From contig NZ_JACVEL010000001.1 in the NCBI RefSeq assembly GCF_014518315.1, forward strand, positions 248,001-312,000: 64,000 nucleotides of DNA, in the 5' to 3' direction. The position numbers and the translations under genes are program-made. Positions 8,252 through 16,835 of this stretch are shown here, piece by piece; the stretch's first letter is position 1, and the number at the start of each line of letters is the position of its first letter. The notes below the pieces were generated by a model. It was not told the origin of the DNA, did no database searches, and saw only the letters and a program-made list of their open reading frames with translations. This stretch comes from Taishania pollutisoli (GTDB lineage: Bacteria > Bacteroidota > Bacteroidia > Flavobacteriales_D > Crocinitomicaceae).

Positions 8252-9307
8252 ATGAAAAAAGACTTTAAGCAATTCAAACCTTCAGCCCAACGGCTGAAAG
8301 ATTTAGCTCACTCCACAGATGATTTGAGTTATTGCTATGAAGCACTTACAAAGGTTTCCCGTTCTTTTGCAATTGTGATTCAGCAGTTGCCGGATGAATT
8401 GAAAAACCCTGTTTGTTTGTTTTACCTCATTTTACGGGGACTTGATACAATTGAAGATGATATGAACATCGACAATGCGATCAAGAAAGATATGCTGCTG
8501 ACATTTGCCGACCGCATCAACACTGAAGAATTTACACTTGAAAATGTCGGAGATACACAGGACTATCAGGATCTGATGCTTCATTTTGACAAAGTCATTC
8601 GTGAATACCAAAAACTGGGGCCGGAATACAAAACGGTTATTACCGAAATAACCCATGAAATGGCAACCGGAATGAACAAGTATGCGCATGCAACCGTTGA
8701 AAGTTATGAAGACTGGGACGATTACTGTTATTACGTTGCCGGACTGGTTGGTATCGGTTTGACACGCTTGTTTCTTGCCTCTAAGTTAGAGACAAGCCCC
8801 AAACTGTTCAGCAAAGAACTTAGTAACGAGATGGGCTTGTTTCTTCAAAAAACAAATATCATTCGTGACTTTGCTGAAGACCTGGAACAAGGGCGTATTT
8901 TTTGGCCGGAAGCATCCTGGAAAGAGAAAGCACCAACACTGCACCAACTGCAAGCAGATGAAAAAAGCGGACTTGCTGCGTTGAATGAAGTAATTTTCAA
9001 TGCACTTTCTCATGTTCCTGCATGTCTGGAATTCCTGGAATGTCTGGAGAACCAAAAGGTGTTTCGCTTTTGTGCCATTCCGCAATTAATGGCAATTGCA
9101 ACATTAAAAGCACTGTACAATAATCCGGAAGTATTGCACAAGAGCGTCAAGATACGGAAGGGAAAAACTGCTAAATATTTCATGTCAATCCAAGATTTTG
9201 ACAGCACGAAAAAAGAATTTATTTCAATCCTGAACAGTTTAGCGAAAAAAGACAACACAGGTAAAATTAAATCACTATTGTCCCAAATTCAAAATGAACG
9301 CAAGTGA
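8252..9307 (+). CDS. sqs: Squalene synthase, eukaryote-like
   Basis: Joins two farnesyl diphosphates head-to-head through presqualene diphosphate to squalene, using NADPH. A 351-residue protein with both Asp-rich motifs: DTIEDDM (from Asp65) and NIIRDFAED. Segments YVAGLVGIGL, MGLFLQKTNIIRD, FCAIPQLMAIATL and VKIRKGKTA follow animal and fungal squalene synthase closely, unlike the shorter bacterial HpnC/HpnD proteins. The start at 8252 (MKKDFKQ) fits best; a GTG 81 bases upstream would add an unrelated extension. No C-terminal membrane anchor is visible. First gene of the operon, overlapping the next by 14 bases. Confidence 0.93.
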   Translation: MKKDFKQFKPSAQRLKDLAHSTDDLSYCYEALTKVSRSFAIVIQQLPDELKNPVCLFYLILRGLDTIEDDMNIDNAIKKDMLLTFADRINTEEFTLENVGDTQDYQDLMLHFDKVIREYQKLGPEYKTVITEITHEMATGMNKYAHATVESYEDWDDYCYYVAGLVGIGLTRLFLASKLETSPKLFSKELSNEMGLFLQKTNIIRDFAEDLEQGRIFWPEASWKEKAPTLHQLQADEKSGLAALNEVIFNALSHVPACLEFLECLENQKVFRFCAIPQLMAIATLKALYNNPEVLHKSVKIRKGKTAKYFMSIQDFDSTKKEFISILNSLAKKDNTGKIKSLLSQIQNERK

Positions 9308-10610
9308 ATTTGATATCATTGTCATAGGTGCCGGAGTTGCCGGAGGAGTATTTGCGGCCTCTCAACCTGCCAGCACCCGTATTCTTGTTATAGAGCGAGA
9401 TCTGACAGAGCCGGACCGAATCATCGGAGAATTGATGCAACCCGGTGGAATTCAAGCCCTCGAACAATTAAAACTCCGTCATTTACTGGAAGGAATTGAT
9501 GCACAGGAAGTCAATGGCTACAACCTGATCAAGGGAAACGACCGCTTCACAATTGAATACGACGAAGTTCAAAAAGGCATCAAAGGAATTGGTCTGAGAA
9601 ACGGAAAATTCCTGACAAATATCCGAAAGGAATTACAGCAAAGGGAGAACATCACCCTGGTTCAGGGAAATGTCATCCGGATGCTTGAACACAATGACAC
9701 AATAACAGGTGTAGTATACACACAGGAAGATGGTACAACTGTGTCGCAACACGCGAAATTAACCATCGTATGCGACGGCCCCATGTCCATATTGCGGGAA
9801 AAACTGAGTAAGGTAAATAAGAAAGTCACATCTCATTTCATGGGATTGGTTCTCAAAGATCTCGAATTGGAATTTCCTTCGTATGGACACATGATTGTTT
9901 CCGGTGCTTTCCCGATCCTGGTGTACCCGATTCACACCAATGCTTACCGTATTTTGATTGACTATCCTGGTGGAAAAGCTCCGAAAATGGGGAAAGAATC
10001 AATGGAGAAATTAAAGGAAGAAGTCATAAAAATACTACCGGAAGAAATGATTGCCTCATTTTTGAAAGCCATGGATGAAGAACCACTGAAAGTGATGCCG
10101 AATCACTCGATGAAAGGTCAGGCTTTCCGCAAGAAAGGCGCCGCGCTTCTGGGTGATTCATTAAACATGAGGCATCCGCTCACTGGCGGTGGAATGACTG
10201 CATCGTTTTCAGATATTCTTTGCCTGAATGACAAATTAACGGGAGTTGATTTTCAGAATGAAAAAAATCTGGAGCAGGCTATCCATGAATATTACAAGAA
10301 CAGAGGAAGGGGGGTTGAGACAATCAATATTTTGGCAAACGCTTTGTATGAAGTATTTACAGATGATGAATTGAAGGAGGCCTGCTTTGAATATTTACAA
10401 AAGGGAGGAGAGCAAGCTATAGGGCCGCTTTCCATCCTGTCGGGAATCAACAAAAGCAAGCCGTTTTTGCTGAAACACTTTTTTAAAGTGGCAATGCAGC
10501 ACCCGATACATTTTATTACAAAACCGGCGAAACAATTTCGCTTATATAAAAATGCAACACGAATTATTCGTCCCATACTAAAGGAGGAAGAAGTTCCGGC
10601 AATGATCTGA
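9294..10610 (+). CDS. sqe: Squalene monooxygenase (squalene epoxidase)
   Basis: FAD-dependent enzyme converting squalene to 2,3-oxidosqualene with O2, the committed oxygen-requiring step of sterol synthesis. The 438 residues show the dinucleotide fold VIGAGVAGGVFA (residues 11-22), the signature ERDLTEPDRIIGELMQPGG (about 35-53) and the second FAD motif LLGDSLNMRHPLTGGGMT (about 283-300). All are close to eukaryotic squalene epoxidase. The N-terminal membrane segment of mammalian enzymes is absent. Its 3' end overlaps the next start as TGATG, so translation is probably coupled. A reductase partner is not in the window. Confidence 0.94.
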   Translation: MNASEFDIIVIGAGVAGGVFAASQPASTRILVIERDLTEPDRIIGELMQPGGIQALEQLKLRHLLEGIDAQEVNGYNLIKGNDRFTIEYDEVQKGIKGIGLRNGKFLTNIRKELQQRENITLVQGNVIRMLEHNDTITGVVYTQEDGTTVSQHAKLTIVCDGPMSILREKLSKVNKKVTSHFMGLVLKDLELEFPSYGHMIVSGAFPILVYPIHTNAYRILIDYPGGKAPKMGKESMEKLKEEVIKILPEEMIASFLKAMDEEPLKVMPNHSMKGQAFRKKGAALLGDSLNMRHPLTGGGMTASFSDILCLNDKLTGVDFQNEKNLEQAIHEYYKNRGRGVETINILANALYEVFTDDELKEACFEYLQKGGEQAIGPLSILSGINKSKPFLLKHFFKVAMQHPIHFITKPAKQFRLYKNATRIIRPILKEEEVPAMI

Positions 10611-11629
10611 TGGAAAAAATTGAACATGAATCGCTTGAAGCGGCAGACTTAAGAAAACAGAACCATTTGGATTTGGCTTTTGCCTCGCAAAGTGCCTTAT
10701 CGGATGGTCGTTTTTATTACGAACCGATGTTAGAGGGACATCCTCAACAATCGGATTTACCAATTCAGTTAGGGGCAAAAACAATGCGCTACCCGATTTG
10801 GATTTCGAGCATGACAGGTGGCACTTCCGCTGCCGGACCGATCAATAAAATGCTGGCAAAGACAGCAGGTAAATATGGCTTTGGAATGGGACTGGGATCT
10901 TGTCGGATCATCCTGGAAGACAATACCTATTTTGATGATTTTAACCTGCGTCCGATCCTTGGAGATGCATCTCCGCTGTATGCCAATGTAGGAATTGCAC
11001 AAATCGAACGATTAATTGACAAAGGTCAGGCGTCTAAATTAAAAGTACTGGTAGACAAACTGGATGCAGACGGGTTGATTGTACACGTGAACCCATTGCA
11101 GGAATGGCTGCAACCGGAAGGTGATATCATTCAGCGCTCCCCATTGGTGACAATCAAACAGTTGTTGAATGAAATTGACACAAACATTATTGTGAAAGAG
11201 GTGGGGCAAGGATTTGGTCCCGAAAGCATGAAGGAATTACTGAAATTACCGATTTTAGCCATCGACTTCGCAGCAAATGGCGGAACCAATTTTTCAAAAC
11301 TGGAACTCTTGCGCAACGAGTCATTGAAAGCACATTATGAAGATGTGATCGCCCTGGGGCATTCTGCACCCGAAATGGTCGGCTTTTTGAATACAGCCAT
11401 CCGGGAATTAGGCACTGAACGTAAATGCAATACTGTTATTATCAGTGGCGGGATAAAAAACTTTTTAGACGGTTATTACTTAACTTCTAAGGCGGAGATT
11501 CCAGCAATTTACGGACAGGCAGCACCATTCTTAAAACATGCAAATGAATCACAGGAAGCACTGGATAGATTCGCCGAAATACAACTAAAAGGGTTACTAA
11601 TGGCCCAAAAATTTCTAAAAGTAAGATAA
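10610..11629 (+). CDS. fni: Type 2 isopentenyl-diphosphate delta-isomerase
   Basis: FMN-dependent interconversion of IPP and DMAPP. A 339-residue TIM barrel with N-terminal RKQNHL, the FMN-contacting WISSMTGGT, MGLGSCR, HVNPLQEWLQPEGD and the phosphate-binding region ending in GGIKNFLDGY. Type 2 isomerases are typical of bacteria and archaea, in contrast with the eukaryote-like sterol enzymes on either side. Its start overlaps the previous stop (TGATG) and its stop overlaps the next start (TAATG). Confidence 0.93.
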   Translation: MEKIEHESLEAADLRKQNHLDLAFASQSALSDGRFYYEPMLEGHPQQSDLPIQLGAKTMRYPIWISSMTGGTSAAGPINKMLAKTAGKYGFGMGLGSCRIILEDNTYFDDFNLRPILGDASPLYANVGIAQIERLIDKGQASKLKVLVDKLDADGLIVHVNPLQEWLQPEGDIIQRSPLVTIKQLLNEIDTNIIVKEVGQGFGPESMKELLKLPILAIDFAANGGTNFSKLELLRNESLKAHYEDVIALGHSAPEMVGFLNTAIRELGTERKCNTVIISGGIKNFLDGYYLTSKAEIPAIYGQAAPFLKHANESQEALDRFAEIQLKGLLMAQKFLKVR

Positions 11630-12945
11630 TGGAAATACTAATAGAAGGATTCTCAAAAAAGAACAAGCAAGAGAAGCTGGAAGCAATCGCACAATTTTTT
11701 AAGTCTCCGGAAAAAACACTGGAAATTTTTAAAAGTTTTGATCATCCTACAGCTGAAGTTCAGGAAGTCATTAATGAATTCAGTGAAAATACAATATCCA
11801 ATTTTCATTTACCCTACAGCATTGCACCCAACTTTTTAATCAACGGAAAGACGTTTGCCGTTCCAATGGTAATTGAAGAAAGTTCCGTTGTTGCGGCAGC
11901 TTCAAAAAGTGCAAAATTCTGGTACGCCTTGGGAGGTTTTCATACCGAAATCGTTGATACGGAAAAAGTCGGACAAGTCCATTTCTTATGGCACGATGAC
12001 ATTCAAAAACTGACCAATCGCTTTGATGAATTAAAACAACTGTTCATCAACGGTTCAGAAGATATTACTGTAAACATGCGCAACCGCGGCGGGGGAATAA
12101 AAGATATTGTTCTGAAGGACCTCTCCGACAAAGAGCCGGGATTAATGCAATTGTTTGTGACCTTTGAAACAATTGATTCAATGGGAGCAAATTTTGTCAA
12201 TTCCTGCCTGGAGCGGTTTGCGGAAATTTTCAGAAACTGGCATCAGAATCAACCGGAGTTTAAAAAGGACGGACTGGAAATCATCATGTCGATCCTCTCC
12301 AACCTGACGCCGAATTGTGTGGTGAAATGCTGGGTAGAAACAGACGTTAAAAACCTGGACGGGATTGTTCCCGGTATTTCCGGAAAAGAATTCGCCAAAA
12401 AATTCCATACAGCCGTAAGAATTGCACAGGTAGATCCGTATCGTGCAACGACGCACAACAAAGGAATTTACAACGGTGTTGATGCTGTAGTTTTGGCAAC
12501 AGGAAACGATTTCAGAGCAGTCGAAGCGTGTGGACATGCCTATGCGAGTATTCACGGCAACGGGTATTCGTCATTGACCAATTGTACCATTGAGAACGAT
12601 ACCTTCCGCTTTGAACTGACTTTGCCGATCGCAATGGGCGTCGTTGGCGGATTGACAAATTTACATCCATTGGTGAAACTGTCGCATGAACTGTTAGATT
12701 TTCCGAATGCACGGGAATTAATGGGAATCGCGGCGGCGGCGGGATTGGCCAATAACTTTGGTGCGGTGAAATCATTGACAACTACAGGGATTCAGCAAGG
12801 ACATATGAAAATGCACTTGTTCAACATCATGAATCAACTGGAAGTGAAAAAAGAAGACCGCGAAAAGATCGTTGCTTATTTCAAAGACAAAAATGTCTCT
12901 GTGTCAGCTGTCCGAACGTATGTTGAATCCCTTCAATTAGCGTAA
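11629..12945 (+). CDS. mvaA: Hydroxymethylglutaryl-CoA reductase, class II
   Basis: Makes mevalonate from HMG-CoA, the first mevalonate-pathway step encoded here. The 438 residues carry class II landmarks: N-terminal IEGFSKKNKQEKLE, PYSIAPNFLINGK, VIEESSVVAAASKSAKFW with the catalytic Glu, DSMGAN, AGLANNFGAVKSL, and GIQQGHMKMH with the catalytic His. There are no membrane segments, so it is soluble, as expected of bacterial enzymes. HMG-CoA synthase and acetoacetyl-CoA thiolase are absent from the window and must be encoded elsewhere. The start is fused to the previous stop as TAATG. Confidence 0.94.
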   Translation: MEILIEGFSKKNKQEKLEAIAQFFKSPEKTLEIFKSFDHPTAEVQEVINEFSENTISNFHLPYSIAPNFLINGKTFAVPMVIEESSVVAAASKSAKFWYALGGFHTEIVDTEKVGQVHFLWHDDIQKLTNRFDELKQLFINGSEDITVNMRNRGGGIKDIVLKDLSDKEPGLMQLFVTFETIDSMGANFVNSCLERFAEIFRNWHQNQPEFKKDGLEIIMSILSNLTPNCVVKCWVETDVKNLDGIVPGISGKEFAKKFHTAVRIAQVDPYRATTHNKGIYNGVDAVVLATGNDFRAVEACGHAYASIHGNGYSSLTNCTIENDTFRFELTLPIAMGVVGGLTNLHPLVKLSHELLDFPNARELMGIAAAAGLANNFGAVKSLTTTGIQQGHMKMHLFNIMNQLEVKKEDREKIVAYFKDKNVSVSAVRTYVESLQLA

Positions 12946-13845
12946 TTGGCAGTTCAGGAAAATACGATAAAAACCTATCAGGCATCAGGAAAACTGATGC
13001 TTTTTGGTGAATACCTGGTCCTCAACGGATCGGATTGTGTCGCGTTCCCTCTAAAATTCGGGCAAACGCTGTCTGTAACGAAATCAGGGGATATCCGCTG
13101 GGAAAGTTATTCCAAACACGGAATGTGGTTTTCTGCTTCTATGAGCAATGATTTTACCCTATTGGAGACCAATAATGAAGAAGTAGCGGAAATTCTGCAA
13201 CGGTTATTTCGGGTCATTCGCACAGAGCGACCGGAGCTTGATTTTCAACAGTACTTCAAAGCAGAAGCGAACTTTGAACTCAACTGGGGACTTGGTTCCA
13301 GTTCGACATTAATCAGTCTGCTCAATCAGTGGTCAGGTGTAGATCCCCGGAAATTGCTGGACGTGTCGTTTGGCGGTTCGGGGTACGATGTAGCTTGCGC
13401 GACGGCAACAGCCCCGATTGTGTACGCCAATGGAAATGTAAAGATGCACATCGATTTTCCTGCGTCAGTCACAAACAACCTGTTGTTTATCTACCTGGGA
13501 AATAAGCAAAACTCCCGGGAAGAAATCAAGCGTTTTAAAAAGGCAACGATTACACAGGAACAGGTGGATGCGATGAACACAATGATCTCAACAGCTATTC
13601 AAACGGATGCGATTGAAGTGTTTGAACAGCAACTGGATCGTTCGGAAGCATTGATCTCTTCCATCATCGGAACGGATCAATTAAAACAGCGCCTGTTTTC
13701 TGATTATCCTTATAGTGTTAAGTCGCTGGGAGCATGGGGTGGAGATTTTTTCCTCGCTACCTGCCGGGAACAGGAAACAGCAAAAGACTATTTTGAGAAA
13801 AAAGGGTATACTACTCTATTTACGTATCATGAATTAATAAAATGA
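12946..13845 (+). CDS. GHMP-family kinase, candidate phosphomevalonate kinase
   Basis: A 299-residue GHMP kinase. N-terminal KLMLFGEYLVLNG, central LNWGLGSSSTLISLL (ATP loop) and GGSGYDVACATATAPIVY identify the superfamily. The operon already has a clear mevalonate kinase and decarboxylase, and this is the only other kinase, so it probably supplies the phosphomevalonate step (inference from pathway need; the GYDVA motif does not prove it). It has no ATG upstream of the conserved core: the frame opens with TTG immediately after the reductase stop, and the first Met lies inside the KLMLFGEY motif, so TTG at 12946 is the likely start. Confidence 0.82.
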   Translation: MAVQENTIKTYQASGKLMLFGEYLVLNGSDCVAFPLKFGQTLSVTKSGDIRWESYSKHGMWFSASMSNDFTLLETNNEEVAEILQRLFRVIRTERPELDFQQYFKAEANFELNWGLGSSSTLISLLNQWSGVDPRKLLDVSFGGSGYDVACATATAPIVYANGNVKMHIDFPASVTNNLLFIYLGNKQNSREEIKRFKKATITQEQVDAMNTMISTAIQTDAIEVFEQQLDRSEALISSIIGTDQLKQRLFSDYPYSVKSLGAWGGDFFLATCREQETAKDYFEKKGYTTLFTYHELIK

Positions 13846-14898
13846 ATGGAAACAGATAAGGAACTAATGAGCAAAGTAAAAGTAACGTGGTCATGCCCGT
13901 CCAATATTGCAATTGTGAAATACTGGGGGAAAAAAGGAAATCAATTGCCTTGTAATTCCTCTCTCAGTCTGACATTGTCAAACTCATATACAACAGTCGA
14001 GGCGGAATTGTCTGAAAAAACATCGGATGAACCGGTTCAGTTGTCTTACTTTTTTGATGGAGAAATCAATGAGAAGTTTGGTCAGCGTGTTGCTAAATTT
14101 TTAGTGGACAACCGCGAATTTTTTCCGTTTCTGGGTGAAAAAGCAATTACGATTCACTCTTCCAACAGTTTCCCGCACTCGGCAGGGATCGCTTCTTCTG
14201 CCTCTGCATTCGGAGCAATTTCGTTGGCGCTTCTGGACATTGCCTACATCCTGCAGGGAACAGACAAGGACGAACAGTTCTATAACAAAGCGAGCTATTT
14301 AGCCCGACTGGGAAGTGGTAGCGCATCCCGCAGCATGTTTCCGGGATTTGCTTTGTGGGGAGAAAATGACAACGTAAAGAATACTTCCAACGAACACGCC
14401 ATTGCAATCAGTGATGTACACCCGGTGTTTCACAACATGAAAGATGCCATCCTGATCGTTGAAGATGAACCGAAGAAAGTATCCAGCTCCGTGGGACACT
14501 CCCTGATGAACAACCATCCGTACGCGGAGCAACGCTTCCAGCAGGCAAATGAGCGTACAGCTGAATTGGTTGAGATTCTCAAAACCGGAAACATGGACGC
14601 ATTTATCCGGTTGTGCGAATCAGAAGCATTGACATTACATGCCATGATGATGACATCCATGGATTATTACTTGTTGGTAAAACCAGGAACGATTACAGCC
14701 ATCGAACGATTGATGGAATTCCGCAAGGAAAGCAACGTTCCCGTTTGCTTTACCCTGGATGCGGGACCGAATGTACACGTTCTTTACCCCAAAGCGTACG
14801 AAGCACAGGTAGAAGCCTTTATCAACAATGAATTGCGTGACACCTATAAAAAAGTAATTTTCGATCAGGAAGGGGTTGGCCCAACAAAAATGAACTGA
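13846..14898 (+). CDS. mvaD: Diphosphomevalonate decarboxylase
   Basis: ATP-dependent decarboxylation of mevalonate diphosphate to isopentenyl diphosphate. The 350 residues contain SCPSNIAIVKYWGKKG near the N-terminus, the ATP loop NSFPHSAGIASSASAFGA, and GSGSASRSMFPGF, which are diagnostic. Substrate-contacting YWGK and the catalytic Asp region (FTLDAGPNVHVLY) are intact. ATG at 13846 follows the previous stop at once; a second ATG seven codons later (MSKVKV) is an alternative. It shares the operon's tight packing. Confidence 0.94.
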   Translation: METDKELMSKVKVTWSCPSNIAIVKYWGKKGNQLPCNSSLSLTLSNSYTTVEAELSEKTSDEPVQLSYFFDGEINEKFGQRVAKFLVDNREFFPFLGEKAITIHSSNSFPHSAGIASSASAFGAISLALLDIAYILQGTDKDEQFYNKASYLARLGSGSASRSMFPGFALWGENDNVKNTSNEHAIAISDVHPVFHNMKDAILIVEDEPKKVSSSVGHSLMNNHPYAEQRFQQANERTAELVEILKTGNMDAFIRLCESEALTLHAMMMTSMDYYLLVKPGTITAIERLMEFRKESNVPVCFTLDAGPNVHVLYPKAYEAQVEAFINNELRDTYKKVIFDQEGVGPTKMN

Positions 14899-14902
14899 AC
14901 AG

Positions 14903-15844
14903 ATGGAAAGCGTTAATTCAAAAGTTCTTGTGTTTGGAGAATACAGTGTTTTGCACAACAGCATGGCGCTGACAATTCCATTCAACAAATTTTCCGGCAC
15001 GTTGTGTTACCCGGAAAATGTGGAGGAAAGTGCAATTGCCGTGTTGTCAAACAAAGGTATCCGGGAATTCTGTAAACACATTATTGAAAATCACACCGAC
15101 GATACGTTCAAACTGAATGTGAATAAGCTCTCCCGGGAATTGGACAAAGGGCTGTTTTTCAGAAGTGATATTCCGCAAGGATTCGGACTGGGAAGTTCCG
15201 GTGCGCTGGTTGCTGCGATCTTCCTGCGTTACCTGGATAAAGCAGGTGACTTCAAAGATGAATTGAAACATTTAACAATGGACCGTATCCAGAACCTCAA
15301 AAGTTACCTGGGTGCACTGGAGGGGTATTTTCACGGAAAAAGCTCGGGAATCGATCCGTTGAGCATCATCATCAACAAACCCTTGTTGCTAAAGTCCGAC
15401 AAAGAGATTGTAAAGGTGGATATTCCCGCTTACAACGATGCGGGGCAGAATGTATTGTTTTTATTAAACACCGGTTTGGCCAGAAACTCCGAAAATTTAA
15501 TTAAACAATTCAACAGCGCGTGCGAAAAAGAAGAGTTTAAGCAAAAATTAGAGACGAAGCTAATTGAATACACCAATGCCGGAATTACCGATTTTCTGAA
15601 CGGAGACACAAAAAGTTTCTACCTGAATCTCGAAAAATTAGTCCGGTTTCAATTGCAGGAAATGGATTATCTGATCCCTGAAAAATACCAGGGAATGGTT
15701 CAGCAAGGCCTGGACACAAAAACGTATTACTTAAAAATTTGTGGCTCCGGAGGAGGCGGATACATGATCGGCTTTACGCAAAACTGGGAAGAAGCACAAC
15801 AATTACTAAAAGGAGAGGAATTAGAAGTTCTCTATAGATTTTAA
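14903..15844 (+). CDS. mvk: Mevalonate kinase
   Basis: Phosphorylates mevalonate at C5. The 313-residue GHMP kinase has SKVLVFGEYSVLHNS, the ATP loop PQGFGLGSSGALVAAIF, HGKSSGIDPLSI with the catalytic Asp characteristic of mevalonate kinases, and the C-terminal GSGGGGYMIGF motif. Four bases separate it from both neighbours. Together with the other GHMP kinase and the decarboxylase it gives a classical mevalonate route. Confidence 0.9.
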   Translation: MESVNSKVLVFGEYSVLHNSMALTIPFNKFSGTLCYPENVEESAIAVLSNKGIREFCKHIIENHTDDTFKLNVNKLSRELDKGLFFRSDIPQGFGLGSSGALVAAIFLRYLDKAGDFKDELKHLTMDRIQNLKSYLGALEGYFHGKSSGIDPLSIIINKPLLLKSDKEIVKVDIPAYNDAGQNVLFLLNTGLARNSENLIKQFNSACEKEEFKQKLETKLIEYTNAGITDFLNGDTKSFYLNLEKLVRFQLQEMDYLIPEKYQGMVQQGLDTKTYYLKICGSGGGGYMIGFTQNWEEAQQLLKGEELEVLYRF

Positions 15845-15848
15845 AATT

Positions 15849-16829
15849 ATGACGACAACAATACAACAGGATTTAGAGATCCAGAAAGAAGCGATTATCC
15901 AATTTTTGGAAACAAAAGCATTGGAAGGTTTTCCAAGTAATTTATCTGATTCTACGCACCACATCATGACCCTTCAGGGAAAGCGTTTGCGACCGATAGT
16001 CGTGTTGATGGTGGCACAAGGATTTGGTGTCAGTACGGATGAAGCAATGCCTGCTGCGATTTCTATCGAAGTATTTCACAATTTCACACTGGTGCACGAC
16101 GATATTATGGACAAAGCTCCGTTGCGCAGAGGAACGGTAACCGTACATGAAAAATACGGAGTAGACAAAGCCATTGTAACAGGAGATGCCATGTTACCGC
16201 ATTCCATTGGTTTACTAATCAAAGGAAATGAAGACAAAGCTGCCGTTTTAATCAAAAGTTTCCTGAAAATGGCCCAGGAAGTTATGGAAGGACAGCAATA
16301 CGATATGGAATTCGAAACTCAGGAAACGGTAACGGTGGAGGAATACATGAACATGATTCGCCTGAAAACGTCTGTTTTGTTCGGATGCGCTTGCGAAATC
16401 GGAGCCATTCTGGGGAATGCTTCCGTTGAAGATCAGCAAAAACTATACGACTTTGGACTGTACTCCGGGTTGGCGTTCCAGATCATGGATGATTACCTCG
16501 ACACATTTGGTGACGATACATTCGGTAAGCGTATCGGTGGCGATATTTTATTGAATAAAAAGACCTTCTTGCTGATTAACGCGTTGAAACATGCCGATAC
16601 GGAACAAAAAGCACGTATGGAGGAACTGTTTGAAGAAACAGATGAAGAAGCAAAAATCAGTGGATTCCAGTCGCTTTTCAGAGAAATCGGAGTTGCTCAA
16701 ATCGCATTGGACAAAATGGAAGAATTACATGACAAATCCGTAGATGCGGTGATGTCGACCAGCCTTTCTGAAGAAAACAAAAGACGCTTAATTGAATTTG
16801 GTGAAATCATGCTTCGCAGAACAACCTGA
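15849..16829 (+). CDS. Polyprenyl synthetase, probable farnesyl diphosphate synthase
   Basis: Chain-elongating trans-prenyltransferase of 326 residues. First Asp-rich motif DDIMD at residues 84-88, second DDYLD at 214-218, plus the GKRLRP substrate-binding segment. A Phe lies five residues before the first motif, an aromatic that limits chain length. The motif has no two-residue insertion of the kind seen in bacterial type II FPP synthases. Because it stands between mevalonate genes and squalene-using genes, FPP is the expected product; a GGPP synthase cannot be excluded from sequence alone. Confidence 0.85.
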   Translation: MTTTIQQDLEIQKEAIIQFLETKALEGFPSNLSDSTHHIMTLQGKRLRPIVVLMVAQGFGVSTDEAMPAAISIEVFHNFTLVHDDIMDKAPLRRGTVTVHEKYGVDKAIVTGDAMLPHSIGLLIKGNEDKAAVLIKSFLKMAQEVMEGQQYDMEFETQETVTVEEYMNMIRLKTSVLFGCACEIGAILGNASVEDQQKLYDFGLYSGLAFQIMDDYLDTFGDDTFGKRIGGDILLNKKTFLLINALKHADTEQKARMEELFEETDEEAKISGFQSLFREIGVAQIALDKMEELHDKSVDAVMSTSLSEENKRRLIEFGEIMLRRTT

Positions 16830-16835
16830 TACACT

